Below, piece after piece: positions 44,957 through 56,222 of a stretch of DNA of 64,000 nucleotides; position 1 is the stretch's first letter; each line of letters begins with the position of its first letter. The stretch covers positions 1 to 64,000 of the forward strand of contig JAIPCT010000006.1 in the NCBI GenBank assembly GCA_021738065.1, in the 5' to 3' direction. Origin of the DNA: Burkholderiaceae bacterium (GTDB lineage: Bacteria; Pseudomonadota; Gammaproteobacteria; Burkholderiales; Rhodocyclaceae). The notes beneath the pieces are model-generated. The model saw only the letters and a list, made by a program, of their open reading frames with translations. It was not told the DNA's origin and searched no databases. Position numbers and translations under genes: made by a program.

Positions 44957-47146
44957 TCAGCGAGCTTTGCGCAGGGCGCGGACTTCGAACTCCACCGCGT
45001 CCAGCTCGCGGTTTCCCGCATCGAGCAGTGCCAGGCGGTGCTTTCCGGGCTGCGGCAGCCAGTGGCTGGGGCGGTCGGCGCGGCCCGCCGGCTGCTTGTC
45101 GATATGCCATTGCCAGCCGGGCTCGCCGCTGGCGGAAAGCTGCAGCAGCAGGCGCTGGCGCTGCGGCGGAATGTCGGGGTCGAGCGCGATCACGGTTCCT
45201 TCGGTCGGATAGCGAATGCGCGCCAGTTCTTTGGCCTGTGCCGCGCGCACCACGCTGCGCTCGCTGCCGGCCAGAAACCACTCGCGGCGTGCCGGTTCGC
45301 CGCGGTAGCCGGCGGAAGGCTCGAAGCGGATCTGGCGCGCCACCACGCCGGCAGGGGCCTTGGGCGCCGCGCTGAGGACGCGACTGCGCCCGGCATCGTC
45401 GCCACGGTGCAGCCAGTCCATCACCTCGCGCCAGACCGGGGCGGCGCCCGAAATCCCGGAAACATCGTGCATCGCCTCGCCCGAGGCGTTGCCGACCCAG
45501 ACCGCCACGGTGTAGCGTTGCGTGAAACCGGCCGCCCAGTTGTCGCGCATGTCCTTGCTGGTGCCGGTCTTGGCGGCGCTCCAGTAAGGCGTGGCGAACC
45601 AGGATTCGAGGCCGAAAGTGCCGGCGCGCGCGGCGCGGTCGGACAGAATGTCGGCCACCAGAAAACTTGCGGCGGCCGACAGCGCCCGCTGCGGCCGCCC
45701 GGAAAAAGCGCCGCAGGCGTCGCCGCGACAGGGAGCGAGTTTGCCGTCCGGCGTGGCGCGCAGCGCCGTCCAGCGCCCCTGATTGGCCAGCGTGCGAAAG
45801 GCATTGGCCAGACTCAGCAGCGAAATGTCGGTCGAGCCCAGCGCCAGGCTGTAGCCGTACCAGTCGCCGCGCTCGGTCAGGCTGTCGAAGCCGAAGCGGC
45901 GCAGGCCCTGCTGGAAATTGTCGGCGCCGATGCGGACCAGGGTTTTTACCGCCGGCACATTGAGCGAGCCGGCCAGCGCGACCCGGGCGCTGACCCAGCC
46001 GTGGTAGTCCGGCTCGTAATTCTGCGGCGCGTAGAGGCCGTTGCCGGTCGCCAGAGCCAGCGGCGCGTCTTCGATCAGCGAGGCGGCGGTGAGGTCACGC
46101 CGTTCGAAGGCCATGCCATACAGAAAGGGTTTCAGCGTCGATCCGGCCTGGCGCAGGGCGGTGACGCCATCCACCTGCGCTGCCGCCGAGATGTCGCCAC
46201 TGGACCCCACCCACGCGAGAATCTCGCCCGTGGCGTTGTCCACCACCACGACCGCGCCATCATGCGCATTGCGTTTGTCCAGCGCGGTCAGATGGCGGCG
46301 CAGGGTGTCGCTGGCGAATCCCTGCAAAGCGGCATCGAGGGTGGATGCGAGGCGCTGTCCCGGTCGGCTCAGCAGCTTCACGGCCAGATGCGGGGCGAGC
46401 TGCGGTGTCTGGTCGGGGCGATACAAAACACTGCCGAGGGTCACCGCCGCGACGCTGTCGATATCCCCGCATAGCGCTTCGCGTTGCATCTCGCGCAGCA
46501 GGCCGCAGGCACGGCGGGCGACGACATCGGGTTTGGCGTTCGGTGCCCGCAGCAAGGCGGCGGCCAGCGCCGCTTCCTGCTCGTCGAGCCCCTCCGGCCA
46601 CTTGTCGAACAGAGCGCGGCTCATGGCCGCGACGCCTTCGAGTTCGCCGCGAAACGAGACCAGGTTCAAATACGCTTCAAGGATCTGATCCTTGTTCCAG
46701 CTGCGCTCGAGGCGCAAGGCGGCCGTCGTCTGGCCGAGCTTTTGCAGAATGCTGCGGCGGCCGTTCTTGCGGTTTTCTCTGTCGAGCAAGCCCACCAGCT
46801 GCATGCTCAGCGTGCTGGCGCCGCGCGTGTTGCCGTGCCACAGCTTGCCCCAGGCGCCGGCGGCCGCGGCTTGCCAGTCCACCCCGGCGTGCTCGTTGAA
46901 GCGCTTGTCTTCGGAAATCAGCACCGCGCGTTTCAGCGTCGGCGCTATCTCATGCAGTGGCGTCCATGGCAGGCGCCGCACGCCGTAGTCGAGGCGCAAG
47001 GTCGCCAGCGGTGTGCCGTCGCGCGCCAGCAGCCATGCATCGGAAGCCCGATGGGCGGCGCGCACCTCGGCGAACGAAGGCAGCGCCAGGGCCGGCTGGC
47101 TGGCCAGCATCAGCGCTGCGGCGAGCCATCGCAGCCGGTAATTCAT
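44957..47146 (-). CDS. pbpC: Penicillin-binding protein 1C
   Basis: Transglycosylase LISEDKRFNEHAGVDWQAAAAGAWGKLWHGNTRGASTLSMQLVGLL; transpeptidase GSTLKPFLYGMAFE, AAKTGTSKDMRDNW; paired with alpha-2-macroglobulin. Confidence 0.93.
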   Translation of the reverse strand: MNYRLRWLAAALMLASQPALALPSFAEVRAAHRASDAWLLARDGTPLATLRLDYGVRRLPWTPLHEIAPTLKRAVLISEDKRFNEHAGVDWQAAAAGAWGKLWHGNTRGASTLSMQLVGLLDRENRKNGRRSILQKLGQTTAALRLERSWNKDQILEAYLNLVSFRGELEGVAAMSRALFDKWPEGLDEQEAALAAALLRAPNAKPDVVARRACGLLREMQREALCGDIDSVAAVTLGSVLYRPDQTPQLAPHLAVKLLSRPGQRLASTLDAALQGFASDTLRRHLTALDKRNAHDGAVVVVDNATGEILAWVGSSGDISAAAQVDGVTALRQAGSTLKPFLYGMAFERRDLTAASLIEDAPLALATGNGLYAPQNYEPDYHGWVSARVALAGSLNVPAVKTLVRIGADNFQQGLRRFGFDSLTERGDWYGYSLALGSTDISLLSLANAFRTLANQGRWTALRATPDGKLAPCRGDACGAFSGRPQRALSAAASFLVADILSDRAARAGTFGLESWFATPYWSAAKTGTSKDMRDNWAAGFTQRYTVAVWVGNASGEAMHDVSGISGAAPVWREVMDWLHRGDDAGRSRVLSAAPKAPAGVVARQIRFEPSAGYRGEPARREWFLAGSERSVVRAAQAKELARIRYPTEGTVIALDPDIPPQRQRLLLQLSASGEPGWQWHIDKQPAGRADRPSHWLPQPGKHRLALLDAGNRELDAVEFEVRALRKAR

Positions 47147-47163
47147 TCTGGGAAACTCGGATT

Positions 47164-47304
47164 AACCACAGAGACACAGAGGCACAGAGGAAGGCGATGA
47201 ATCAACGCTGTTTGAGTCGGCGGCTTCCCAGTCCGTGGATGATCCGACGTCAGGATTCGGCGCTTTGTTTTTTCTCTGTGTTCTCTGTGTCTCTGTGGTG
47301 AGGT
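47164..47304. repeat. Long inverted-repeat element A (CACAGAG heptad type)
   Basis: AACCACAGAGACACAGAGGCACAGAGG...CTCTGTGTTCTCTGTGTCTCTGTGGTGAGG. Confidence 0.88.
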
Positions 47305-47317
47305 TTTTGAGTTCATT

Positions 47318-48391
47318 TCAGCCAAGCGCCAGTGCCGCCATCAGCCAATCCGCCGCCTGGTCGGCACCGCTGGCCAAGGGCAGTTTTGGCGCCGGGCGTT
47401 GCCGGAGCTGGCGCAACTCCTCGATGAAGTCGCCGGCCATCAACTGTGCGCGCGTCAGCTCGCGGGCACAGGCGTTGGTGTTGAGCCATGCGGCGAAAAA
47501 CGGTGTTTCCGGCCAGTCGTCGCGTTCCAGGTAGAGGATGGGAATGCCGCTGCAGGCTGCTTCGACAAACGTGCCGTAGCCCGGTTTGGTGACCACGGCA
47601 TCGACGCTGGCGAGCAGATCGCTGAAGTCCAGCCCGGCAATCTCGAAGCTGCGCGCGTCGTCCCGCTGCACGTTCCACTCGCCCGGCAGCAGCCAGTTGA
47701 TGCCCGGCGTCTGCGGCCAGCTTGCCACCGGCAGGCGAAACTCCATGCCTCCCATGGCGAGCAGTATCCAGCAGTCATTTACGTCAAGCTTCAGCAACCG
47801 CGCCGCGCGCCGACGATCGCGCCTGCCAATCCGCGCGATGGGTGCGATGTCGTGATGACGTAGCGCATCCATCGGCAGTCCCGGCGTGACGCGCAGAAAG
47901 CTGCGGCCGGCGTTGTAGGCGGCGAGAATCTGGTCGTGAATCGGCCCGGCCCAGGTCTCCGTGCCGAAGTAGTGGGCGAACAGGTCCGCCCAGTTCAGCG
48001 AGCACATTCCGGCGGCGGCAATGCCGGCTTCGGCGGCGGCGGCCAGCGGCAGGTAGGCGACGTTGCTCAGCGCCGCGTCAATATCGTGCCGCCGGAGCCA
48101 GAGGGCTTCTGCGGCCACCCGCGTCGGCCAGTCGCCATGAAAGTCGCGATAGCGCTGTGCGCTGGCAGGCAAATCGATATCCACGGCGTTGTGCATCACG
48201 TAGCCGAAGTCGCGCGCTTCGGGCACATGTTCGAAGCTGGCGTCGATACGACGCGCCAGATGTTCGCGCGGCAAGGCGCTGCGTACTGTCAGATGCAGCG
48301 TCGGCGCCAGGCGAGCCAGGCGATTCAGTACCGGCGCGGTCTGCGCCAGATGCCCGAGGCCGTGGGCAGAAATGTCCGCCAGCAAACGCAT
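47318..48391 (-). CDS. Glycosyltransferase-like protein (GT-B, MGT/MurG-like)
   Basis: MRLLADISAHGLGHLAQTAPVLNRLARLAPTLHLTVRS...LASVDAVVTKPGYGTFVEAACSGIPILYLERDDWPE. Confidence 0.78.
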   Translation of the reverse strand: MRLLADISAHGLGHLAQTAPVLNRLARLAPTLHLTVRSALPREHLARRIDASFEHVPEARDFGYVMHNAVDIDLPASAQRYRDFHGDWPTRVAAEALWLRRHDIDAALSNVAYLPLAAAAEAGIAAAGMCSLNWADLFAHYFGTETWAGPIHDQILAAYNAGRSFLRVTPGLPMDALRHHDIAPIARIGRRDRRRAARLLKLDVNDCWILLAMGGMEFRLPVASWPQTPGINWLLPGEWNVQRDDARSFEIAGLDFSDLLASVDAVVTKPGYGTFVEAACSGIPILYLERDDWPETPFFAAWLNTNACARELTRAQLMAGDFIEELRQLRQRPAPKLPLASGADQAADWLMAALALG

Positions 48392-48397
48392 CGGTTT

Positions 48398-48715
48398 TCA
48401 GCTCGCAAGATTGAGGCGGCGCGCCACCCGCTTGTCGACAAAACTGCGTGCCGCGAAATCCGTGCCGCCGGCGGCCTTGGCCGCCTCGACCGCTTCGGTA
48501 TCGAAAGTCGCCGCGCAGGTGATGATGTCCACCTGGGGATGCAGAGCCCTCAGCCGCACGATGTGGTCCAACGCGTCGCGCCGCCCCAGGTCGATGACGA
48601 TGCAGTCGGGTGTCTCGCTGCTGGCATTGCCCAGCATGGTCGCGCCGGCGGCCTTCCAGACCGATTCAAGGCGCAAGCGCGTGGTCAGGTCGTGACACAG
48701 AAGCAGAATTTTCAT
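48398..48715 (-). CDS. Stand-alone receiver-like domain protein
   Basis: MKILLLCHDLTTRLRLESVWKAAGATMLGNASSETPDCIVIDLGRRDALDHIVRLRALHPQVDIITCAATFDTEAVEAAKAAGG. Confidence 0.6.
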   Translation of the reverse strand: MKILLLCHDLTTRLRLESVWKAAGATMLGNASSETPDCIVIDLGRRDALDHIVRLRALHPQVDIITCAATFDTEAVEAAKAAGGTDFAARSFVDKRVARRLNLAS

Positions 48716-48732
48716 AATCCGAAAAACCTCAT

Positions 48733-48868
48733 TTGAACCACGGCGGGCACGGCGACACGGTGACGGCAGCAAAGTGCTTGGCAAAACTCTCCCTTGCCCC
48801 GTGGGTGATGCTGAGTCATTTGCAAGCTTTTGATTTTAAGCCGTGTTCGCCGTGTCGCCGTGGTGAAC
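48733..48868. repeat. Long inverted-repeat element B (CACGGCG type)
   Basis: TTGAACCACGGCGGGCACGGCGACACGGTG...CCGTGTTCGCCGTGTCGCCGTGGTGAAC. Confidence 0.88.
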
Positions 48869-48956
48869 TGATTTTTCCAAGACAACCTTTCCTTTGTTGC
48901 GAGTCTGTGGCCCAACGGATACGCCGTATCGCCAGCGCCGACTTTCCGGCGCTGAA

Positions 48957-51900
48957 TCACCACACGACCACTTTGTCGTTCGGCACTTCGCCGAATACGT
49001 CCGGGGCATACATCGCCTCGACGCGCGTGGGCGGCAGGGCGAATTCACCGGTGTTGTTGATGCGCACGGTGTAGTCGATGCTGAAGCGGCCCTGGGGCAC
49101 GACTTCGTAGTAGGCGCGGAAGTTGGCGAAGGTCCGCTCGACGTAGGTGGGCCACAGGCGGCGCGCGCGCGCGTCTTCGGTCAGGGTGGCGATGCGCGAA
49201 TCGCGGCCGTCGCCATCGCCGAGTATTCGCCCGCCGGCCGGGGTCGGGTCGCTGACGGCGACCCAGCTCATGTCTTGCGCGGCCTCGATGTCGAGCCTGA
49301 CGCGCCACAGGTCGCCGCGGCTGACCTTGCCTTATTCCTTTTCCTGCACCGGTGTCACCGGGCGCTTGATGCGATAGCCGAAGTCGCGCGGCTTGCCCGC
49401 CGGGATCGCGGCCAGTGCCTGGATGCTGGCCCAGGGTTTGCCGTTGCCTTCGTGATCCAGTTCCAGCGTGCCGGCGCCGCTGGTCCAGGGCAGGGCCAGC
49501 AGCGGCTTGTCTTCGCCGCGCTTCCAGCGATATTCCTGTGTCGCGCCGCCAAGTTTGCCGCGACTGACGCCGCTGACTGTATCGAGTTCGAAGCGGCGAC
49601 CATAATGTTCGAGGACGATGGCGGCCCAGGTATTGGCCGTGGTGGTGAACCAGTGGCCTCGCGTCTGGCGCTCCTGCGCGCCGCGCAGCAGTTTGGGCAG
49701 GTCCTCGCTCCAGGTCGGCTCGTCCATCACGGCTTCGATCAGGCGGAAGGCGTTCGAGTCGCCGCTGACCATCATCCACCACCAGTAGTCGCTCTTCTCT
49801 GTAGTGAAGCTGAGCCGGCCGCCGCTGTAGCTCAGGCGATTGCGCAACTCGCGGTCGGCCGCGGCGAGTTTCGCCGCGCGCTGCGGCAGCTCGGGCAAGC
49901 GCTTCAGCACCAGATACCAGTCGATCAGCGCCGAGCTGGGCAGGCGCAGCAACTGCACCTCCAGCGCAGCGACCGTCTTGAGCGGACTGCGGCCGGCGCG
50001 GGTGAGGGCTTCAAGCGCCATCAGCTTGGCGGCGAGCTGGGCGTTGGTGTGCGCGGGAGACCAGACGGGCGCCTTGAAGCGCGCCTGGACAAAGCCTTCA
50101 AGGCCGTTCTCCATGCGCCTGCGTGTCTCTTCCGGCAGATCGAAGCCGCTGGCCAGCGCGATGTCCAGCAGATAGGCGGTAAGCGCCACGCTGCCGGCGT
50201 GTTCGACGCCCGAGTTGTCGGGGAAGTAGCGCGCCAGGCCGTTGCGGTCGAGCAGCGCCGGCAGGCTGTCGACCACCTCTTTCCAGCGCGCCTTGTCCTT
50301 CAGGCCGACGGCGACCGATGCCTGTTGTTCAAGGCAGACGAAGGGGTAGTCCTCAAAAAACTGCTGCAGGCCCGGTGGTGGCGCCGAGAGGCGGGACGAC
50401 AGGCCGATCTCCAGGCCGCCTCGCCCGGGCAGGGCATCGCGCGGTGGCGCGACGGGCAGTTCGAGGTGGCCCTCGACGCGGGCGAAGCTGCTTTGCTGAA
50501 CCGTGGCGGGGATGGCCGGCACGATGCGCTGCGTGATCTTGAGGCGGTCGCGGCCCTTGCCGTCATCCTCGCTGGCGTCGAACTCCCAGGCCAGGCTGGT
50601 TTCCGCCTCAGGCGCCCGGATATTCCAGACCAGCTCGGTCGAACCTTCGGCCACCAGCCGCGCGTGCTTGGTTTCCAGTTCCTGCGGGCCGGCGCGCGCG
50701 GTGACCTCGACGCCCATGATCCGGTCGGTGCCGTTGCGCACGGTGAGCAGGGCCTGGTAGCTGTCGCCGGTGCGCACCAGCGGCGGCAGGCCGGAGATCA
50801 TTTGCAGATCCTGGCGGGTGCGGATGCTGCCGCTGCCGCTGCCGAACAAACCGCTGCCGGCGCTGGCGATGCCGACCAGGGTGAATTCGGTGAGCGAATC
50901 ATTGACAGGGAACTTCACCGTCGCCGTGCCGTCAGCGCCGACTTTCACGCGCGGCTGCCAGGAGAGCAGGGTATCGAACAACTCGCGCGCCGGAGCCCGG
51001 CCGCCGCCGCCGCCGGGCGGCACCGCCTTGCGCCCGAAGTGTCGCTTGCCGATCACCTGCGATTGCGCGGTGGCGGTGTTCACCTCATAGGCGCGGCGCG
51101 GCGTCATGGCGTCCAGCAGCTTCCAACTGTGGTTGGGCTGCAGTTCGAGCAAGGCCTGGTCGACCGCGGCAAAGGCGATTTCGGTGTCGGCCGGCAAGGG
51201 TTTGCCGTCGGCGGTGCTGACCTTCAAGCGCACCGTGGCCTCCGCGCGCGGCCGGTAGTCGCGGCGTTCGGGCAGCACCTCGACCTTGAGACGCAGGCGC
51301 TCGGTGCCCACCCCGAGCGGCGTCAGGCCCATGCGCCAACTGGGCTTGGCCAGGTCGACCATGGCGGTCGGGTGCTGCGGGTTCCACCATTGGCGAAACC
51401 AGGACGCCGGCTCGCGCCAGCCCCACTGAAAGAAGGAATACCACTTGAGCGGCTCGACCCGGCCGCGCACCACCAGCACCGAAACAAAAACATTGGGTGC
51501 CCAGCTGGCCTTGACCGGCAGCTCGATGATCGGGCTGTAGCGCGACAAGGGGCGCACCAGGGTGTCGATGATGCCGCCGGCCTCCACCGTGATCAGCGCC
51601 GTGGCGTCGAGAAATGGCGTATGCACACGGAATCGCGCGGTATCGCCGATCTGGTAGTTGGGTTGTTCGGGGACGATGCTGATGCGGTCCTGGTTGCCGG
51701 CGGTGAACCACGGATCGCCCTTGCCGCTCGCGCTCCAGTAGCCGGCGCCGCTGCGCGCGACATTGCCTTCGGCATCGTGGGTTTGCGCCAGCAGATAGAT
51801 CTCGCCGCTGCTGTCAATCGAGGGCTCGCAGTGCAACAGGCCGCGCTGATTGCTGCGGCCGCCGCAGACCGAGCCCAGCTCGACGAACTCCTCGCGGTTT

Positions 51901-54608
51901 TCGTAGGCATAGAAGCCGCCGACCACGCGGCGGCGGTGGGAGTGCGAAATGCGCTGCTTGGCGGTGACGGTGATTTTTTGTCCGGCCACCGGTTTGCCAT
52001 CCAGATCAAGCGCCACGACATCGATGGCCGTCTTGCTGCCGGCCGTCACCCATTCCGGAATGCGTACTCCCAGCACCACCGCGGAAGGCCACACCGGCAC
52101 GCTGCCGTGGATGGTCTGAATCTCGCCGTTGGGATCGCTGAAGCTCATCTCGGCGTAGATTTCGGCCGGACCGCGCGGCTTTTCGTCCAGCGTCAGATCG
52201 AGCTTGCCGCCGCCGGCGCTGTCCAGCACCAGCTCTTTCTTGTTCAGGATCAGGCGCTCTCGTTCGCGACCGTTGTCGATGCCGAAGGACTCGATCCCGG
52301 CTTCGCTGAAATCGACACCGAAGCGAAAGTCGTCGTACCCCGCCCAGCTTGAGCCGCTCGACCAAGCCGGGCGCAGGGTGGCCGAAACTTGCACCGGATG
52401 CGCCTTCGCCGCGCCGCCGTTGAGAAAGGCCAGGCCCAGCGCCAGGCCGACTTTTTTAGGCGCGACCAGGCGCTCCGCGGCGCCTTGCACGCTGCCGGTG
52501 AACACCGGCAGGCGGAAATCGGAAACGCGGAAATCGGCATCGCCGCCGCCGGGGATTTCGACGCTGTAATGACCCCGCTTCGCGCCAAGGGGAATCTTCC
52601 ACTGGCTCAAAGCCACGCCCTGCGCGTCCCAGCTCAGGGGCAGCTTGTATTCGTCGCCGCCATCGTGGCGAATCGTGGCCTGCGCGGGCAAGGCCGCAGC
52701 GGCCGGGAAGCTCATGCCGCGGCTGCCGCGATCGCGCGCGATGTGCTTCATCGACACAGTCTGGCCGGGGCGCAGCAGGCTGCGGTCGAACAAGGTGTGA
52801 ATCAGGCGCGTGCCCTGGCTCTCGCCCCAGGTGGGGATGCCGAAGCGCCAGGGTTCGATGCCTTCGGCCCAATCGTTGCGCACGAAGCTGTAGTCCTCGC
52901 CAAGGCGCGCGCTGATGAACAGGAAATCCTCGCCCTCGCAGTTTTTCTCGGCCAGCGTCCGCTCGGCCAGGGCGCGGCCCTCGGCATCGGTCTTGGCCGA
53001 CCACAGCAGCGTGCCCTTGCAATCCGAAACGCGCACCTCGGCGCCGGCCACCGGCTTGCCGCTATCCAGCGCCGTGACCCAGACCAGGGCGTTATCGACA
53101 CCGCGCTTGAAGTGCACCGCCATGTTGGTGACCAACGCCGCGCTGCGCACATACATCGGCCGCGGCACGCTCTTGTCGCCGCCGAGCAAGGCCGCGCCGA
53201 GCATCAGGCTTTCGATTTCGACAACATGGTAGCCGGGCTTCGTCAGCGGAATGCCCAGCACCTCAAACTCGCCGCTGCCGCCCGGCTTGGGCAATTCGCG
53301 CCGGGTCACGCCGGGCTGTCCGGCAAGAAACGACAGCTCGCGGGCGTAATAGCTGTCTTCAAATTCCTCGAGCTTGCCGTCCCGCATCCGCTTCACCGTT
53401 TTGGTCTGCCGGTTGAAGCGGGCGAGGGCCTGCATCGTGGAAATCACCTCGGCATCCTTGGTCAGCCGCCGTTCCTTCATGCCCAGGCGAGCCTCGACAT
53501 TGCGCAATGTCACCGGCAGCACGCCGCCTTCCTTGAGCTCGATGATGCCGAAGTCGCCGGGAAATTTCGCCAGCGGCGGCAGCGCGCCGGTGGCGACGCG
53601 CAACGGAAAGCTGGCGGCATTGGTCAGCAGGCGGCCGGATTCGTCGGTGAAGTCGGCGGGAAGCTCAAGGCGCAGCTCGGCATTGGGCGCAAACGGCGGG
53701 GCGAAAACGAAGCTTTGCGCCGTGTTCTCGCGACGGTCGTCGCGCCGCGTCGGGTCGATCGGCAGGCGCACGCCGTCGGGCGTGACCAGCTTCACCTTGT
53801 CGCGCAGCGACGTATCGACCGCGGTGGAAAATTCCAGCGTCAGGCTGGACAGGGGCGAGCAGGGCGCGCTGGCCCGTTCGCGTGCGCAGCTCACTGTCGC
53901 GCGAAACGGTTCGCGTACCGGGAAGAGGAAACTCTCCTGCCGGGTGGATTTGGAACCTTTCTCCGTCTCCACCCCCTTGCCCCAGATCAGTTTCATTTTT
54001 GCGCCGGCCGGCAGCCGCTCGCTGCAACTCACCACCACATCGCCATCGCCGCCGCGTCGCATCGCCTTGAGGATGGCCGCACGCTGCGCCGGCGGCACCA
54101 GGCGCACCGGAATGCGGTTGCCGACGCCGTCCGCCTCGCACCAGACATGCTGCTCAACCGAGGCGGGCTTGAGCGGCCCCGCCGGCGTAATGACAAAGGC
54201 CTGATCCTCCTCGATGCGCTCGCCCGGCGAGGGGTAGACGGCGCGTGGCCACGGCCCGGGCGCAAAAAACTGGTAACGGTTCTGGCCGCTGATGCTCTCG
54301 CCGTTGGCCGCCTTGAGACCGCTTCTCAGCGTGAAGACGCAGCGTTCGCCCGGCTGCAAGGCGCGTTCGAGCTGCCAGGCCCAGGTCTTGGTGTCGACCC
54401 ATTGCCCCGAACCGCGGACTTTGCCGCAGCTGACACGAAAGGGCGCCGGCGCCTTGCTGCGGCCCAGCGGAAGCATGTCGGCGCTGAACACGGCCGTGGC
54501 ACGCGTTTGCCTGTCCACCAGCTCTTGCGGGGTGAATTGTTGAACCCAGGCAGCCTGCGCTGCAAACGAAACAGCGAGGCAAACCAGCGCCGAAGCGCTT
54601 CTAAACAT
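48957..54608 (-). pseudogene. Alpha-2-macroglobulin family protein, split by an in-frame TAA (49332..49334); main ORF 49332..54608, C-terminal piece 48957..49331
   Basis: MG domains and thioester motif YPFVCLEQQASV; translation continues in frame past TAA as GKVSRGDLWRVRLDIEAAQDMSWVAVSDPTPAGGRILG... Confidence 0.85.
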
Positions 54609-54792
54609 TGTCGTGATCCGCAGGATTGGCGTGGCTTGATTATAGCCAGCGAGTTGCGGGGTTCGCGGGCGATGGCTGTTAACTTATCTGTTGATTGGCT
54701 CGCCGTATCGCCATCCGCTACGGCGAGGAGAGCGTTTTTTGCTCGACCGCCTTGTAGCGCAGTTGTTTCATCAGCGCCGACTTTTGAGGCTC

Positions 54793-54822
54793 TGTCATTC
54801 CGGCGAAAGCCGGAATCCAGTG
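54793..54822. repeat. REP-like palindromic unit
   Basis: TCATTCCGGCGAAAGCCGGAATCCAGTGAA. Confidence 0.65.
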
Positions 54823-54838
54823 AATCGTTGATTGTGTT

Positions 54839-55147
54839 GCCGTATCGCCAGCGCCAGCGCTTTGCGTCCCTTCGGGAACTTTTCAGGCCGTGCCCTTAAC
54901 TTATATGCCGGGACTCGCCCCGGCGGGCGAGGTACTTTCTTGCTGCGCGGCAAGAAAGTACCCAAAGAAACGCGCCCCGCCTCCCCGGCCCTGCGGGCTC
55001 CCCTCGCTGCGAAAGGCCCGCCGGGCCGGTCGCTAAACTAGCCGGCCAAAAAAGCCGGCCGTCGTCGGACAACGCGACCGGACTTCCCCCGGCGAACCTT
55101 CCTCGCTCGGCGGGTCAGAGGGGATTGAAAACCGCCGTGCGTGATGG
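54839..55147. repeat. Left arm of long inverted repeat flanking the cassette array
   Basis: Reverse-complement matches 57995..58299 at high identity; contains internal hairpin GTACTTTCTTGC-TGCGCG-GCAAGAAAGTAC. Confidence 0.92.
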
Positions 55148-55200
55148 AGCGTGCCGCAAACAAAAAGCGAAGCCGACCCTTTTTCGCCTCATTGATAGCC

Positions 55201-55266
55201 TCTAAACGTGGAAGTAACCGGCCTGCGCGGCTGTTCGCGCAGGTCCTGTTGACTGCCGGGTTGGGG
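55201..55266 (-). other. attC-like recombination site (degenerate)
   Basis: Minus strand CCCCAACCCGGCAGTCAACAGGACCTGCGCGAACAGCCGCGCAGGCCGGTTACTTCCACGTTTAGA; downstream of lipoprotein ORF. Confidence 0.65.
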
Positions 55267-55290
55267 GCACTGTTCGTCGTCACTTGCTTG

Positions 55291-56100
55291 TTAGCTTGCG
55301 CTAACCAATTCAGAACAGACTTCCATCTTGTTTGTAATCTCTTTGAAAAGCACATCACCTTTTTCAGCGCGAGTCTTGATCTGGTCGTGCGGTATATCAG
55401 CAAACCCTTGAAGTGATTTGTTTGATGCTGCTAATTTGTTAGCTTCGTCAGTAGTCGAGCTACTAGCGGTTTGCTTTTCATTCTTTTTCACAAGCGCAGA
55501 CTGTAGTTTGTCAAGGTTCGGGGCTACAAGCGTGACGCTTGACTGCGCCGTATCAAGACGCGCGTGAATAATCTTGAACGTTCTGTATGTCAAGTCTCCG
55601 ATCGTTCTTTCACTCTTGCTTCCAATAAGACTTTCATAAGTGACCAACGCGACTTCATCGTCAGTATTGATCTTTCGGAGTTCGTCAAATACACACACAG
55701 ACGCCTTCTCAGCTTTTCCAAAATTTGCAGCTTGTACGGCAAGTTGATAGCGACCAGGTGCAATTTCAGCGCCGGCAGAAAATGCACCGCCAGCTACAAC
55801 AGCTTCAGGCGACTTGGCTGCACCTCCAAGCATTGCAAAAATTGCTCCGAATAGGCTTGCGTCGCTGTGGTTGTAAACCCGTTTTTGAATAGCATCCTTT
55901 TGTGTTCGATAGAACTCGCCGTAAGTCCATGCGTACTTTATCGATTCAGGTACACCTGAAGGAACCGGAATGGCGGTCGCCGCCGTGTCCTTATATTTGT
56001 TGTAGTCCTCCAAGCTAGGCTTTGAGATGGGAAGAGGATGGTAAGTGGAGCAACCCATCATCATTACTGTTATAGCGACCACATTGAATAGCTTTGACAT
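55291..56100 (-). CDS. Putative lipoprotein (cassette gene)
   Basis: MSKLFNVVAITVMMMGCSTYHPLPISK lipobox; low-GC relative to backbone. Confidence 0.8.
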   Translation of the reverse strand: MSKLFNVVAITVMMMGCSTYHPLPISKPSLEDYNKYKDTAATAIPVPSGVPESIKYAWTYGEFYRTQKDAIQKRVYNHSDASLFGAIFAMLGGAAKSPEAVVAGGAFSAGAEIAPGRYQLAVQAANFGKAEKASVCVFDELRKINTDDEVALVTYESLIGSKSERTIGDLTYRTFKIIHARLDTAQSSVTLVAPNLDKLQSALVKKNEKQTASSSTTDEANKLAASNKSLQGFADIPHDQIKTRAEKGDVLFKEITNKMEVCSELVSAS

Positions 56101-56154
56101 TTTCTCCTCCTCGCTTCAACGTTTTAACGTAACAGCTGAAATTTTTGCCACGAC

Positions 56155-56222
56155 CCCCAACGTTTGAGTTCACCGGCCTTGCGCGGCTTTATGCGCAAGG
56201 CCGGTGGAATGATGGGTTGGGC
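56155..56222 (-). other. attC recombination site
   Basis: Minus strand GCCCAACCCATCATTCCACCGGCCTTGCGCATAAAGCCGCGCAAGGCCGGTGAACTCAAACGTTGGGG; immediately after the stop codon of the DUF4145 gene. Confidence 0.88.

Noticed and set aside
44879-46474. 531-aa plus-strand ORF opposite pbpC
   Set aside because: Antisense shadow ORF without family signatures.
50925-50955. Copy of the 24-bp dispersed repeat in alpha-2-macroglobulin (VKVGADGTATV)
   Set aside because: VKVDADGxAxV is a natural conserved segment of this family; similarity probably coincidental.
48894-54899. Very long plus-strand ORFs (1152 aa and 836 aa) antisense to the alpha-2-macroglobulin gene
   Set aside because: Shadow ORFs of a high-GC gene; the minus strand encodes recognisable MG domains and the plus-strand products resemble no family.
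54832-55041. ORF TFLLRGKKVPKETRPASPALRAPL... as a gene
   Set aside because: Translation of the inverted-repeat arm; repeat-derived spurious ORF.
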